A stretch of DNA of 64,000 bases from Bacteroidota bacterium (GCA_021825585.1 JAKAGT010000001.1:62001-126000), one strand, 5' to 3'. Shown: positions 31,798 through 42,566, counted from the first letter of the stretch. Program-made: numbers and translations. The notes: a model not told the origin generated them from the sequence alone.

Positions 31798-33696
31798 ATG
31801 AACACGAATCAATTTTTGTCCAACGCAAAGCTGCGCAGAAAATTTTCCGTACTCCTTGCCGGGATTATGCTCTTCGCGTGGATCCTCCTGTTTGCATACT
31901 CGAGATACTCACTGAATGTCACGGAACAGCAGTTCAATCAAAGAGCCATTCTCCTGGCCGAGACCATGGGCGCGCAGTCCCAGTACGGATTGATGATGGG
32001 GGATGCTACCGGACTGTCGGAGTCGCTGAACAATGTGATATCAGCGGGAGATGCGATTGCCGGCGCTTTTTACGACCAGAACGGCAAGTTGTTGGCCCAG
32101 GTGGACTTCAGTTCCGTCGAGTGGACGCCACCTCAATTCGCTTCCCTGACGAAATCGATACAGTATTCGAAAACAAACGCCGGGGTTCCTGTAATTATCG
32201 CGGCGGAGAAAATTGTCAATAAGTCGACTGGTCAGACATTGGGATACGTTGCGGTTGCGACATCTTCTCAGGCGCTGGAGGCCGAGAAGAACAGCGGGTT
32301 GGTGGTGTCCGTGGTTACATTCGCGATTTTCGCGTTGTTCGGCTGGTTTGCCCTGCTCCTTCTGGGCAAGGCAATTACAAACCCCGTCAATGTCCTGAAA
32401 CAATCCGCCCAGAAGGTTGCATCCGGTGATTTCCAGGTCAGGGTCGATCTGAATCAGCGCGACGAGATCGGCGAGCTCGCGGCTGCTTTTAACATAATGA
32501 TTGAGAACAGTAAGAAGTCCATGGATGAGATAAACCAGAAGACTCAGCAAGCGGAAGAGGCGAAAACATTCGCCGAAAAGATGCAGAAGGATTCCGAGGA
32601 GCAGCAGGAGTATCTCAAGAAGCAATTCGGGAAAATATCGACGGTGATCGAGGCTGTCACCAAAGGCGACCTCACAAGAGAGCTGACAGTAGAAAGAGAC
32701 GACGAAGTCGCGGCGCTGATGCTAAAAATCAACCAGATGATACGCGACCTTAATTCGCTCATCGGAGAAGTACATACTGCGGGCAATTCACTGGCACAGG
32801 CTTCGACACAGATCTCCTCGGCAGCCGAGGAAATGTCCACTGGTGCAGGTGAACAGGCCACCCAGACTCACGAAGTTGCCACTGCCGTCGAAGAGATGTC
32901 AAAGACAGTAATCGAGTCATCCAAGAGCGCCAACGAAGCAGCGGAAATGGCAAAGAGAGCTTCCGAGCTCGCAAACGTCGGAGAGAAGGTGTTTCAAGAG
33001 ACCATCAGCGGGATGGCGAGAATCGCGCAGCTCGTGAAAAAGTCGGCGGAAATCGTGGATACCCTCGGCAAATCGAGCGCTCAGATCGGGGAGATTATCC
33101 AGGTCATTGATGACATAGCGGACCAGACAAATCTTCTCGCGCTCAACGCTGCTATCGAAGCTGCAAGGGCGGGAGAGCAGGGACGCGGGTTCGCAGTAGT
33201 CGCCGACGAGGTCCGCAAACTCGCCGAGCGAACGACCTCGGCCACAAAAGAAATTGCCGGTATGATCAAGAGAATCCAGCAGGAGACCACGCAGGTCGTC
33301 CTCGCAATGACAGAAGGCAACACGGAGGCGGAAAACGGGACAAAACTCGCCGATAAGGCAGCCAGTTCCCTCTCCCAGATAATCGCCTCGGTAAACGGCG
33401 TCGTAGGAATGATAAACCAAATTGCGGCGGTCAGCGAAGAACAGTCTTCCACGAGCGAACAAATTTCACATAACGTCGAAGGCATATCCTCAGTGGCCGG
33501 TCATGTATCTGCTGCGACAGTCGATCTTGCGCGCACGGCGGAGAACCTCAACACTCTCACCGAACACTTGAGAGAACTGATCGAACGCTTTCACCTTGAC
33601 GTAAAGACGGAACAGAGAAGTTCTTATGCCGTCAGGGAGAACGGCAAGATTGTGCCGATGCACAACGGCCATTCCAACGGTACAAAAAGGAGCTAA
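31798..33696 (+). CDS. methyl-accepting chemotaxis protein with CHASE8-like sensor
   Basis: A 632-residue transmembrane chemoreceptor. Helix 1 lies at about 16-35, a periplasmic sensor at 36-165, helix 2 at 167-189, and HAMP at 190-243, with a second HAMP-like helical stretch before the signalling hairpin. The hairpin tip carries [20 protein letters not shown] and the following [20 protein letters not shown], identical in type to the other two MCPs here. The sensor, with [19 protein letters not shown] and [14 protein letters not shown], resembles CHASE8-type domains known from diguanylate cyclases. No C-terminal NWETF-like tether is present. It lies between the binding-like protein and cheW. 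Confidence 0.93.
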   Translation: MNTNQFLSNAKLRRKFSVLLAGIMLFAWILLFAYSRYSLNVTEQQFNQRAILLAETMGAQSQYGLMMGDATGLSESLNNVISAGDAIAGAFYDQNGKLLAQVDFSSVEWTPPQFASLTKSIQYSKTNAGVPVIIAAEKIVNKSTGQTLGYVAVATSSQALEAEKNSGLVVSVVTFAIFALFGWFALLLLGKAITNPVNVLKQSAQKVASGDFQVRVDLNQRDEIGELAAAFNIMIENSKKSMDEINQKTQQAEEAKTFAEKMQKDSEEQQEYLKKQFGKISTVIEAVTKGDLTRELTVERDDEVAALMLKINQMIRDLNSLIGEVHTAGNSLAQASTQISSAAEEMSTGAGEQATQTHEVATAVEEMSKTVIESSKSANEAAEMAKRASELANVGEKVFQETISGMARIAQLVKKSAEIVDTLGKSSAQIGEIIQVIDDIADQTNLLALNAAIEAARAGEQGRGFAVVADEVRKLAERTTSATKEIAGMIKRIQQETTQVVLAMTEGNTEAENGTKLADKAASSLSQIIASVNGVVGMINQIAAVSEEQSSTSEQISHNVEGISSVAGHVSAATVDLARTAENLNTLTEHLRELIERFHLDVKTEQRSSYAVRENGKIVPMHNGHSNGTKRS

Positions 33697-33699
33697 GAA

Positions 33700-34191
33700 G
33701 TGACTGCAAACAACCAATCGAACGAGACCATTTATCAGCTTGTAAGTTTCGTCGTTGAGGACGAAGAATTCGGCGTGGACATCCTGAAGGTGCAGGAAAT
33801 CATCAGGACAGTCGACATAACCCGCGTTCCAAAATCGCCGGAGTTCGTCGAGGGTGTGATCAATCTCCGTGGAAAAATAGTCCCGGTGATCGACCTGAGG
33901 ATACGATTCGGTATTGCAAAACGCGAGCGTGACAACGAGACAAGAATAATCGTGGTTGAACTTTCCGACAGGGTCGTCGGATTCCTCGTCGACAAGGTGA
34001 AGGAAGTCATCCGGGTTGAAAAGAACATCATCGAACCGCCGCCGGAGTTAACCACCAGCATCAGTTCGAATTACATTACCGGCGTTGCGAAACTTCAGGA
34101 CAGGCTCCTGATTCTTCTCGACCTGGATAAGGTATTATCCGGAGAGGAACAGGAACACCTCTCAGAAGTTGAGACAGGCGCAAATCTGTAA
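33700..34191 (+). CDS. cheW: CheW, chemotaxis coupling protein
   Basis: CheW couples receptors to CheA. The 163-residue product consists of one CheW domain: LVSFVVEDEEFGVDILKVQE, TRVPKSPEFVEGVINLRGKI, VPVIDLRIRFG and the closing LLILLDLDKVLS. The start is GTG at 33700, supported by GGAG 7 bases upstream; no suitable ATG exists. The gene begins 3 bases after the stop of the CHASE8-like MCP. It is the only cheW in the window. Confidence 0.96.
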   Translation: MTANNQSNETIYQLVSFVVEDEEFGVDILKVQEIIRTVDITRVPKSPEFVEGVINLRGKIVPVIDLRIRFGIAKRERDNETRIIVVELSDRVVGFLVDKVKEVIRVEKNIIEPPPELTTSISSNYITGVAKLQDRLLILLDLDKVLSGEEQEHLSEVETGANL

Positions 34192-34254
34192 TCGCGCCGG
34201 ATATACCTCTTAGATCTTTTTCCCGACAAAACTGTAAACGAGGTGGGCAAACCT

Positions 34255-36423
34255 ATGCAGTGGATTAACAACATCCGACTTTCGACACGCACCATTATCT
34301 CTTTCGGGACGGCTGCTCTAATACTGGTTCTCTGTTCCTTTCTCCTTAGCAGCACGATTGAAAGAAACATGACGACCGGGAACAGGGCCATCGCGGGATA
34401 TTTAGGCGGGCTGCGGGCTTACGAAGAAATGTACGCTTATTCATTAAAGGCCGAATCTGCAGAGAAGGACGTTTTGCAGGAAGGGGTTTTAGCCAGTGCA
34501 AAATACCAGAGTGCTGCCGATGGATTCACGCAGGAAATCAACGCATTGTTGAATGACCGAAATACACCGGGCAATAACACACTGCAGGAAATATCGCAGA
34601 TTTGGAGCGCCATTCAGGAGAGACAGGCACAGTTGAAGACCGCTGCTTCACAGAGATACAACAGGTCCGGGGCCATTCTACCGGCCGATTTGAGCGAACA
34701 GTACTCGAGTCTCAGGGCAAAGATTGCTTCGGTGTCCAGAACCATATCCGGACAGATTTCGCTCGCGCGGTTGAAGGAATCGGAAGGTGCTTCTCATCTT
34801 GCACAGACGATGTGGTTTGTGACGGCTCTTCTTCTCCTTGCAATTATCGGGGCGGCGGTGGCTTGTTACAGATCGCTCGTCGGTCCGCTGCGGCTTTTCA
34901 AGGAAGTGATGCGGAAAATATCAGCCGGCAAATTCGGTACCCTTGTAGAACTGAAGACAAAGGACGAGTTCGGAGAGCTTGCCGATTCGTTCAACGGGAT
35001 GTCGATGGACATAGCGAAGCTCGCCTCCTATTTGAACGCAGTAGGAAATTCTGTTTATGCGGTCGACAAGCAGTTCACAGTCCAGTTCGCCAACTCTGCA
35101 GCCCTCCGGTTTGCAGGAAAGGGTTACGACGAAGTGGTCGAGAAAAAGAAGTGTTATGATGTTTTCAAACTCCCGATTTGCAGGACGGCCAGCTGCCCGG
35201 TTTCGAGGGCATGGGAAGAGAGAAAAATGATTTCCGGCGAATCGAATTCGAGCCAGAACGAAAAGGAAATCCCGGTCCTTTACCGAGCTTCGTCGGTATT
35301 TGATCTGGAAGGAAACGCGATAAGGGGAGTCGAAGTACTAACCGACATCACGGAAATGAAGACGTTTGCGAACAAGCTCGAAACCCAGCGGCAGTATCTC
35401 TCTGACAACGTGAACAGTCTTCTCAGGGAGATGAGCCGGTTGGCGGAAGGCGACTTAACGGTCGCCATGGAAGTGAGAGACAACGACGAAACAGGAAAGC
35501 TTTTTGACGGTTTCAACAGAGCCGTTTCGAATTTCAGAACAATAATGGAACAGGTAATAAGATCCGTCCGGGAAACCGCGGGTGCTTCTTCAGAGATCAG
35601 CAATTCGGCGGAAATACTCTCATCCGGGGCCCACGAGCAATCGACGCAGGCCGGCGAGGTAGCGGCGGCGGTCGAAGAGATGACGAGGACCGTGATTGAC
35701 AATGCGAGAAACGCATCCAGCGCGGTCCAGGCTGTCACGGAAAACGGGAGGGTCGCTCAGGACGGCGGCGAAGTTGTGCAGAGAGCGGTACTCAAGATAA
35801 AGGAGATCGCAGAGGTCGTCAAGAAGTCGACAGATACCGTCAACCAGTTGGGCAAGCTCAGCGGAGAAATCGGCGAGATCGTCTCCGTAATCGACGACAT
35901 TGCCGACCAGACGAACCTTCTTGCGTTGAATGCCGCAATTGAAGCGGCCCGCGCCGGTGAAGAAGGAAGAGGATTCGCGGTCGTCGCGGACGAAGTCAGA
36001 AAGCTGGCCGAGCGTACGTCCCAGGCAACGAAACAGATTTCGGCCATGATAAAGAATATCCAGGCCGGGACAACAGAGGCTGTGGAGACGATGCGCCGCG
36101 GAAACGACCAGGTGACAGAGGGCATCATGCTGGCTGATCAGGCTGACGAGTCATTGAAGAATGTCGTCAGCAATGCGCGGAACATCATTGACATGATTAA
36201 TCAGATCGCTGCTGCCAGCGAGGAACAATCATCGGCAAGCGAGCAAATATCCAGAAACGTCGAGACCATTTCTTCCGTATCCTCCGATTCAGCGAAAGGA
36301 ATCTCTCAGATCGCAAAGGCCGCGGACGGCCTCAGTAAACTGACCGTTGACCTGGAAAAGCTCACGGACAAGCTCATAGTTGAACCAGACAGGGCGCTTA
36401 ACTTCAGCGCTTCCAGACAATGA
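34255..36423 (+). CDS. methyl-accepting chemotaxis protein with PAS domain
   Basis: A 722-residue chemoreceptor read from ATG 34255, which has AGGTGG 8 bases upstream; a GTG at 34243 would add four residues. Helix 1 is at about 14-33, the periplasmic helical sensor (4HB-like) extends to about 183, helix 2 to about 204, then HAMP (205-258). A PAS domain follows at about 262-375, with Cys 300, 309 and 314 grouped in [15 protein letters not shown]; such clusters sometimes bind iron or sense redox, which is only a possibility here. A second HAMP-like stretch and the standard signalling hairpin ([20 protein letters not shown]) complete the protein. Confidence 0.93.
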   Translation: MQWINNIRLSTRTIISFGTAALILVLCSFLLSSTIERNMTTGNRAIAGYLGGLRAYEEMYAYSLKAESAEKDVLQEGVLASAKYQSAADGFTQEINALLNDRNTPGNNTLQEISQIWSAIQERQAQLKTAASQRYNRSGAILPADLSEQYSSLRAKIASVSRTISGQISLARLKESEGASHLAQTMWFVTALLLLAIIGAAVACYRSLVGPLRLFKEVMRKISAGKFGTLVELKTKDEFGELADSFNGMSMDIAKLASYLNAVGNSVYAVDKQFTVQFANSAALRFAGKGYDEVVEKKKCYDVFKLPICRTASCPVSRAWEERKMISGESNSSQNEKEIPVLYRASSVFDLEGNAIRGVEVLTDITEMKTFANKLETQRQYLSDNVNSLLREMSRLAEGDLTVAMEVRDNDETGKLFDGFNRAVSNFRTIMEQVIRSVRETAGASSEISNSAEILSSGAHEQSTQAGEVAAAVEEMTRTVIDNARNASSAVQAVTENGRVAQDGGEVVQRAVLKIKEIAEVVKKSTDTVNQLGKLSGEIGEIVSVIDDIADQTNLLALNAAIEAARAGEEGRGFAVVADEVRKLAERTSQATKQISAMIKNIQAGTTEAVETMRRGNDQVTEGIMLADQADESLKNVVSNARNIIDMINQIAAASEEQSSASEQISRNVETISSVSSDSAKGISQIAKAADGLSKLTVDLEKLTDKLIVEPDRALNFSASRQ

Positions 36424-36456
36424 ACGTTTTGAAAATAAATATGGCGAAGAACATCG

Positions 36457-38208
36457 ATGGAAACACTTTCACGCGTTAAGATCACCACTAAAATCATATG
36501 GGCGGTATTACTATCGACGGCAATTTCACTCGCAGCAGCCTCCGAGGGGAATTATTTCCTCATGTCGGGTGCGGCATTGCTTTCTCTCGCGAATGCGTTA
36601 CTGGCGGCTGCGGCCATCAGAAAAGAACTCAACAAATTGAGAGAGAATGCGGACGTCGTTTCCGACGGGAAATACGACGTGACGTTCGACCAATCCTCAA
36701 CCACGGAGATCGGCAGGCTGTCTGCATCGATGAGCCGGATGGTCAATCGCTTCAAGGACGAATTCGCCGTGTCACACAGCATCCAGGCAAGCATAGAGAG
36801 CCCCCTTTTCACTGCCGACAAGGAGACCGTCATAACTTTTCTGAATAAATCCGCATGTGAGCTGATGGATGTGGTTCCGGAGGAAGTGATTGGCAAGAAG
36901 ACGACCAAGGATCTCTTCGGCTCAGACAAGGCCACGCGGAGCGCGCTGGCAGGTCATCCGATGCCCGCATACGAAGTCAAAATAAAAACCCCCAATGGCG
37001 TATCAATTCCGGTGATAGCCAGCTCCGGCCCCATCAGGAAATCCAACGGAGAAATAATCGGCTCGTTTCTGACTTTCATCGATCTACGAGAGAGCCTCAC
37101 CAGGCAGCGGGAGTACTTACAGCAACAGGTGAAACCTATTGCGGAGGCAGTTGCCCAAGTCGCAGGAGGAAATCTCACGGCATCAGTACACATCAATGAA
37201 GACAATGAGGTTTACGAACTCGGCAGGCAGGTGCAGGAGATGATTGCCGGTCTTAGCTCTACACTCGGACAGGTATCCGAAGCCTCGAATTCCGTCAGCA
37301 ACGCCGCCTCTCAAATCAGCAGCTCGACTGAGGAACTCGCGGCGGGTTCGCAGGAACAGTCGGCCCACGGGAGCGACGTGGCGGCGGCCGTAGAAGAGAT
37401 GACGAAAACAGTGATCGAAAATTCGAAGAATGCGGCAAACGCAGCCGAAGTTGCCAGAATCAGCGGCAGCGCGGCCAAAGAAGGAGGCGTTGTTGTCGAG
37501 CAGACGGTGAAGAAGATACGAGAAATCGCAGATGTGATACAAAGATCAGCATCGACGGTCGAGCAGCTCGGCATATCCACCGACCAGATCGGGGAAATCG
37601 TATCCGTCATCGATGATATCGCAAATCAAACGAACCTCCTCGCGTTGAACGCGGCGATCGAAGCGGCTCGCGCGGGAGAGGAAGGGAGAGGTTTCGCCGT
37701 GGTAGCCGATGAGGTGAGAAACCTTGCGGAGAGGACCACCCAGGCAACAAAACAGATAGCCGCTATGATCAGGAGTCTCCAGACCGAGGCCACCGAAGCC
37801 GTGAAATCCATGCGACTCGGCAACGAAGTGGTAACGGAAGGAATAAAACTCGCCGACAAAGCCGGCGATTCGCTGAAAGCCATAGTCGAAAATACCGAAC
37901 GCTCTGTTGACATGATCACCCAGATCGCAGCCGCAAGCGAAGAACAATCCTCAACAAGCGAGGAGATTTCCAAGAACGTGGAGTCTATCTCAACCGTATC
38001 AATTCAATCAGCTGCAGGCATATCTCAAATCGCAAAGGCGGCCGATGATCTCAGTGGGCTTACGGAGAGCCTTCGGATTCTCGTTCACCGCTTCAAGTTC
38101 GACAGTGAATCGACATTTCAGACCGTTCCCTTCGGCTCCTACGCCCGAGCATCAGGTGACCATGCAGGTTTACGGCATGAAATGGTCCGAGAAAACAGGA
38201 GGCTTTAA
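36457..38208 (+). CDS. methyl-accepting chemotaxis protein with PAS domain and almost no periplasmic part
   Basis: A 583-residue chemoreceptor whose two membrane helices (about 11-29 and 33-54) are separated by only a few residues, so it cannot sense periplasmic ligands in the usual way. HAMP (about 55-105) and a cytoplasmic PAS domain (about 108-215, with [20 protein letters not shown] and [14 protein letters not shown]) follow, then the signalling hairpin with [20 protein letters not shown]. The design suggests internal or redox sensing. It ends in a TAATG overlap with the DUF342 gene. Confidence 0.93.
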   Translation: METLSRVKITTKIIWAVLLSTAISLAAASEGNYFLMSGAALLSLANALLAAAAIRKELNKLRENADVVSDGKYDVTFDQSSTTEIGRLSASMSRMVNRFKDEFAVSHSIQASIESPLFTADKETVITFLNKSACELMDVVPEEVIGKKTTKDLFGSDKATRSALAGHPMPAYEVKIKTPNGVSIPVIASSGPIRKSNGEIIGSFLTFIDLRESLTRQREYLQQQVKPIAEAVAQVAGGNLTASVHINEDNEVYELGRQVQEMIAGLSSTLGQVSEASNSVSNAASQISSSTEELAAGSQEQSAHGSDVAAAVEEMTKTVIENSKNAANAAEVARISGSAAKEGGVVVEQTVKKIREIADVIQRSASTVEQLGISTDQIGEIVSVIDDIANQTNLLALNAAIEAARAGEEGRGFAVVADEVRNLAERTTQATKQIAAMIRSLQTEATEAVKSMRLGNEVVTEGIKLADKAGDSLKAIVENTERSVDMITQIAAASEEQSSTSEEISKNVESISTVSIQSAAGISQIAKAADDLSGLTESLRILVHRFKFDSESTFQTVPFGSYARASGDHAGLRHEMVRENRRL

Positions 38209-39548
38209 TGACGGACGTAATCGCAAAGGGCATAAAAGTCGAAATATCGCAAGACTCCTATGAGGCCTACATAGTCGTTGACGAATCAGACCTTCAGGTA
38301 TCGGATATCCAGGCGGCTCTCGAAACAAGCGGGGTCGTTTATGGGCTTGAAAGCAACGCAGCATTCGAAGCGATGAACAATTTGGGGAAACAGGTTCTCG
38401 TGGCAACTGGTACCCGGCACACAGACGGGACGGATGGTTGGTTCGAACGAATAAAGAGGCGCGAAGAGACAGAGGGTGAATCCAAATTCGGCATATCAAA
38501 TGTCTATGCCGGAGAGACTTTCGGGATTATTCATAAGCCTACACCCGGCAGCGTCGGGGTAGACGTATACGGCAAGAAGGTTCAGCCAAAGCCGGGCAAG
38601 AGCATAAACATCTTCACCGGCCCTAACATAAAACGAGTCGAATCAGATGATGCAATCGGCCTCGAAGCGACGATAGACGGCAACCTCAAGATGGGAAACG
38701 CGAGCGCCGAGATCATCGCGGAATACGTCATTAGAGGAGATATCGACTATTCTGACGGCGAGATTGAATTCGCAGGCTCCCTGAAGGTTCTCGGAGACGT
38801 CAAAGGAGCCGGCAGCCTGAAAATCAAACACAATGTCTACATCCAGGGCTCGGTCGAGGATGCGCGGATAATCTCCGGTGGCACAGTAAAGGTAAAAGGA
38901 AGTTTCGTCGGACGAGGGGATGGCTTGATACGGGCCGCAGGCGACGTCGAACTCAATGTAGTCCTCAATCAAATGATCGAAACCGGCGCCTCAATTACGA
39001 TAATCAAGGAATGCGTCAACGCTCACCTTATTGCAACCGAAGATATTATCGGACACAATGCGATAGTAATGGGAGGCGTAGTTACCGCGGGCAATAAAAT
39101 CGAGGTACGAACTCTCGGAGGCGAGCTGTATTCCACGACGAAAGTGAAACTGGGTACACTTGAATTGCTCACTGAGGATATCTTCGCCATCAACAAGGAG
39201 ATAGAGCTCCAGAAGAAAGCCTCCGAACAGCTGAAAAACGAGATATATCTGCTCGTCCGGGACAGGATAGACAACAACAACTTCACGAATGAGAAAGCGA
39301 ATCTCCTGAAGACTCTGCAGACGAGGCTGCAGGAACAGAACGACTCGATTAAGCAATTGACAGAAAGAAAACAGGATGCTTCAGCGGTCATCAGCAAGAA
39401 ACGGAATTGCGTGCTCACGGTCATCAGCCAGATCCATCAAAGCGTGGTCGTGGAAATAAACGGCGTGCGGTTTGCGCTGAAGCAGAGCTATAACAACGTC
39501 ACTTTCCAGGAAACCAAGGGCGAGATCATTCGCTCCAATAATCAGTGA
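38208..39548 (+). CDS. FapA/DUF342-family protein
   Basis: A 446-residue protein of the FapA (DUF342) family. The N-terminal part (about 1-115) is followed by the repetitive beta-helix stretch (about 130-260) with GDIDYSDGEIEFAGSLKVLG, DVKGAGSLKIKHNVYIQGSV and GRGDGLIRAAGDVELNVVLN, and then a coiled-coil (about 325-400). Family members occur beside flagellar and chemotaxis genes in several phyla, and the polymer-like fold suggests a scaffold, but the biochemical role is not established. The ATG overlaps the upstream MCP stop (TAATG), so the two are probably translated together. Confidence 0.88.
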   Translation: MTDVIAKGIKVEISQDSYEAYIVVDESDLQVSDIQAALETSGVVYGLESNAAFEAMNNLGKQVLVATGTRHTDGTDGWFERIKRREETEGESKFGISNVYAGETFGIIHKPTPGSVGVDVYGKKVQPKPGKSINIFTGPNIKRVESDDAIGLEATIDGNLKMGNASAEIIAEYVIRGDIDYSDGEIEFAGSLKVLGDVKGAGSLKIKHNVYIQGSVEDARIISGGTVKVKGSFVGRGDGLIRAAGDVELNVVLNQMIETGASITIIKECVNAHLIATEDIIGHNAIVMGGVVTAGNKIEVRTLGGELYSTTKVKLGTLELLTEDIFAINKEIELQKKASEQLKNEIYLLVRDRIDNNNFTNEKANLLKTLQTRLQEQNDSIKQLTERKQDASAVISKKRNCVLTVISQIHQSVVVEINGVRFALKQSYNNVTFQETKGEIIRSNNQ

Positions 39549-39554
39549 TGAGAA

Positions 39555-40925
39555 ATGACAGATAAAATAGTCGAACAGTTGCATGCTTCGGACCCGTCGG
39601 AAAAGAGAATCCTCCTGGAGACACTCTATGATAATTACAAGAGTGATGAGGTGCTGGCGGAAGCGGCTCAATTATTGGGAGATGATGATCGGGGAGTTCG
39701 CGAGGCTGCCTCTCGCGTACTTGTGCTCGATGCCAGCGAGAAAGCCGCTTCGCTCATGGCCCCCCACATCGCGAACGCGAACATCTCGGTGCGGAATCTT
39801 GCCGGCGATTCTCTCGTCCGGATGAACGGAGCAGCCGTCGGTCCGCTTCTTCCCTATGTCGACTCGGATGACAAAGACACACGGAAATTCGCGATCGATC
39901 TTCTGGCTCAGCTCCCTGCAACTCCGGAAGGGATAGAACGAATAGCGGATCGCCTGGACGATTCCGACACAAATGTTGTCTGTGCGGCCATAGATGCACT
40001 TGGCTCGCTCCGTGCAAGAAGGCACCTCGGACGAATACGGGATTTGTTCGACAGGGCAATTTATGCGAGGCCGAATATCGTAAATGCCGTGTCAAAACTG
40101 AGCGATAACCGGGAATTGAGCTTTTTCCTCCGGGCACTGGCGGATGAAGATCCCGTAGTGCAACTGGCTGCGGCGGAGGCTCTTGCCGCGCTCAGAGACC
40201 CTTCCGTTCTGGACGCATTGCTGAACCATCTGGATTCAGTATCAGAACTCGCCAGGCCGGTCGTCCTTCACTCGATCGTTATTCTGCTCGATTCCGGGGA
40301 ACGCAGCGGGAAATTGCCCGACCGGTTGAGAGATTATCTCATCGCGATGCTCGACGACCTCGACCCGGTTTATGTCCGGACCGCAGTCCGCGGGCTGGGA
40401 CACTTCATCGACGAGAAGGTCCTATGCGCTCTCATCGATCATGCAGGAAAAGCCGATTCGATCGACCGCGCAATCGTGGCGGTCGTGGAAGATCATTCCC
40501 GCGAGGCCGTCCCGCTGATTCTCCAGCACGCATCGAAGCAGCCGAACAAGATCCCGCTTCTGAAAATCCTCATTACGATGATCGACGGCATCATTGCCGG
40601 CGGCAATGCGGAAGCATTCCCGGACCTTCTCGAAAAGATCGCAGACCTGCTTTCCGGAGATTTCCAGGAACTGGACGTCGATACAAAGACGGCATCCATG
40701 AACACATTCAGCAACCTGGATATCCGTCTCTCAAAGAACATCATGAAGGCGGCCCTGGACGACCCCGAACCGTCGGTCAGGAATTATGCGATCGACCTGA
40801 CGATGAAACTCGGCCCTCAAAATTTCCTTGAACAACTCGAATGGCTCGCCGAAGATTCCGATCCGGAGACTAGCAATGCAGCTGCAGCGATCCTGGGGAT
40901 GCTGAAGCAGGGTTACAGGGGGTAG
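39555..40925 (+). CDS. HEAT-repeat protein in chemotaxis operon
   Basis: A 456-residue, wholly helical protein built of consecutive HEAT-like repeats of about 30-38 residues, each with the pattern 'D.d..VR..A...L': DDDRGVREAASRVLVLD, SDDKDTRKFAIDLLAQ, DSDTNVVCAAIDALGSL, DEDPVVQLAAAEALAAL and DPEPSVRNYAIDLTMKL are visible. No enzyme motif and no membrane helix appear. Such repeats act as protein-binding scaffolds. Its place between the DUF342 gene and cheR suggests a role in organising the receptor array or methylation, but this is inference. Confidence 0.85.
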   Translation: MTDKIVEQLHASDPSEKRILLETLYDNYKSDEVLAEAAQLLGDDDRGVREAASRVLVLDASEKAASLMAPHIANANISVRNLAGDSLVRMNGAAVGPLLPYVDSDDKDTRKFAIDLLAQLPATPEGIERIADRLDDSDTNVVCAAIDALGSLRARRHLGRIRDLFDRAIYARPNIVNAVSKLSDNRELSFFLRALADEDPVVQLAAAEALAALRDPSVLDALLNHLDSVSELARPVVLHSIVILLDSGERSGKLPDRLRDYLIAMLDDLDPVYVRTAVRGLGHFIDEKVLCALIDHAGKADSIDRAIVAVVEDHSREAVPLILQHASKQPNKIPLLKILITMIDGIIAGGNAEAFPDLLEKIADLLSGDFQELDVDTKTASMNTFSNLDIRLSKNIMKAALDDPEPSVRNYAIDLTMKLGPQNFLEQLEWLAEDSDPETSNAAAAILGMLKQGYRG

Positions 40926-40935
40926 GACAAACCAA

Positions 40936-41808
40936 ATGAGTTTTACACTACCACCGAACACCCTTTACCCGCAAGGCACCAAACTGTCTGACGAGACCTT
41001 TCAGCTTCTCAGAAAATACATTTATGAACGAACCGGAATCTTCTTCGCGGACAATAAGAAGTATCTGCTTGAGAGCAGAGTTGGGCGGCGGCTTTCGGCA
41101 TTAAGGCTGGAGAGCTTTCCCGAATATTACAGCGCACTGCTGAACGGCATCGGTGCGGGCGAGCTGCCCCACCTGATAAACTCAGTCACGATAAACGAGA
41201 CCTTCTTCTTCAGAAACGACCCGCAGTTTATCGCCCTGGAAACGCTCATTCTCCCCGAACTCATAAAGAAAAGGATCGAACAGGGCAATTACAACATAAA
41301 GATCTGGAGCGCGGCCAGCTCGACGGGCGAAGAGCCGTACACTATCGCCCTCCTCATCAGAGAGAAGTTTCAGGCAAGATATCCCGCCGTGAAATTCGAG
41401 ATAGTCGGGACAGACATAAACACACAGGTCCTCGAGGTGGCAAGAAGGGGCGCCTACAAAGAATATTCAATAAGAAATATTCCCAGGCTCTATATGGACA
41501 AGTATTTCGAGCCTCACGGGGACCAGTTCATTCTGAGGGACGAAATAAAGAAGATGGTCAGGTTCAACCAGATGAACCTCTTCGACAGGGGCATGATGAA
41601 AACCATGCAGAATTTCGATGTCGTGTTCGCCGCAAATGTTCTGATTTATTTCGACTTCAATTCAAAGCAGGTCGTAGTGTCGTCAATTTACGACAGTCTG
41701 AACAAAGGGGGATACTTCTTTGTGGGCTATTCGGAGACTCTCTACGGTTTGACGCAGGCATTCAAGCCCGTGCATTACGACAAAGCAATTGCGTACCGAA
41801 AGGAGTGA
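40936..41808 (+). CDS. cheR: CheR, receptor methyltransferase
   Basis: CheR methylates glutamates of MCPs with S-adenosylmethionine. The 290-residue product has the helical N-terminal domain (about 15-85, with LLRKYIYERTGIFFADNKKY), the conserved INETFFFRNDP linker, and the methyltransferase domain with IWSAASSTGEEPYTIALL as SAM motif I and VFAANVLIYFD later. It lacks the TPR extension of some CheR proteins. The start ATG is 10 bases after the HEAT-repeat gene, and the stop is 6 bases before the next gene. Confidence 0.96.
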   Translation: MSFTLPPNTLYPQGTKLSDETFQLLRKYIYERTGIFFADNKKYLLESRVGRRLSALRLESFPEYYSALLNGIGAGELPHLINSVTINETFFFRNDPQFIALETLILPELIKKRIEQGNYNIKIWSAASSTGEEPYTIALLIREKFQARYPAVKFEIVGTDINTQVLEVARRGAYKEYSIRNIPRLYMDKYFEPHGDQFILRDEIKKMVRFNQMNLFDRGMMKTMQNFDVVFAANVLIYFDFNSKQVVVSSIYDSLNKGGYFFVGYSETLYGLTQAFKPVHYDKAIAYRKE

Positions 41809-41814
41809 GGAACG

Positions 41815-42180
41815 TTGGCAAAAGCAGTAATGGTCGTTGACGACTCCGAATCCATCAGGAAATTTCTCGTGTTCGCGCTTCGCTCCCAGGGCATTTCCGT
41901 TGTTGCCGCACGAGACGGAATGGATGCACTGGAGAAACTTTCCTTGAACAGGGTCGATCTCATAATCACCGATCTGAATATGCCCAATATGGATGGTTAC
42001 GAGTTTCTGAAAGCACTTCGCGAGGACCGCGAGTATTCCGAGGTCCCGGTAATCATATTATCTTCACTCAGCGGAGATCAGGATATCGAGGCGGGGCTCA
42101 GGCTCGGAGCGAATTCATATTTGGTGAAGCCGTTCGATCAGAAACGGATTCAATACGAAGTAGCAAAGTATATAAACTGA
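41815..42180 (+). CDS. CheY-type response regulator
   Basis: A 121-residue single receiver domain. Residues Asp9-Asp10, Asp53, Ser83 or Ser84 and Lys105 form a complete phosphorylation site (VVDDSESIRK, ITDLNMPNMDGYEFLK, VKPFDQKR). The start is TTG at 41815, with GGAGTGAGG upstream; the next ATG would remove the first strand. Compared with the following CheY, it lacks the CheY-typical DWNMPNMNGLEF, so it may serve as a phosphate sink or an adaptor rather than the motor-binding regulator. It is encoded between cheR and cheY. Confidence 0.93.
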   Translation: MAKAVMVVDDSESIRKFLVFALRSQGISVVAARDGMDALEKLSLNRVDLIITDLNMPNMDGYEFLKALREDREYSEVPVIILSSLSGDQDIEAGLRLGANSYLVKPFDQKRIQYEVAKYIN

Positions 42181-42194
42181 GGAGTAACAGATAA

Positions 42195-42566
42195 ATGAAA
42201 TTTCTTGTGGTTGATGATTCGCAGACAATGCGCAGGATTGTCACCAATGCCCTCAAGGGCATCGGCTATGACGACATAATCGAAGCCGAGGACGGCAAGG
42301 ATGCGTACGCAAAACTCTATATCGAGAAGATCGATTTCATAATCACGGACTGGAATATGCCGAATATGAACGGGCTGGAATTCACGAAGGCGGTGCGCGG
42401 AGGAGAAGAACAATACAATAGCCTGCCCATACTCATGGTTACTACCCGCGGGATGAAGGAGGATGTAATGGAAGCGCTGCAGGCAAAGGTGAACAACTAT
42501 GTCGTGAAGCCATTCACTCCGCAGGTCCTGAAAGAGAAAATCGACCTAATACTGAAGACTTTATAA
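42195..42566 (+). CDS. cheY: CheY, motor-binding response regulator
   Basis: A 123-residue receiver that closely matches proteobacterial motor CheY: VVDDSQTMRRIV, Asp52 in IITDWNMPNMNGLEF, Thr83/Thr84 in MVTTRGMKED and Lys105 in VVKPFTPQ. Phosphorylated CheY binds the N-terminus of FliM, whose binding helix is intact at 15847-16854. The stop codon overlaps an ATG at 42566 (TAATG), but the following phosphatase gene more likely starts at 42581. It is the best candidate for the switch-controlling CheY. Confidence 0.96.
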   Translation: MKFLVVDDSQTMRRIVTNALKGIGYDDIIEAEDGKDAYAKLYIEKIDFIITDWNMPNMNGLEFTKAVRGGEEQYNSLPILMVTTRGMKEDVMEALQAKVNNYVVKPFTPQVLKEKIDLILKTL

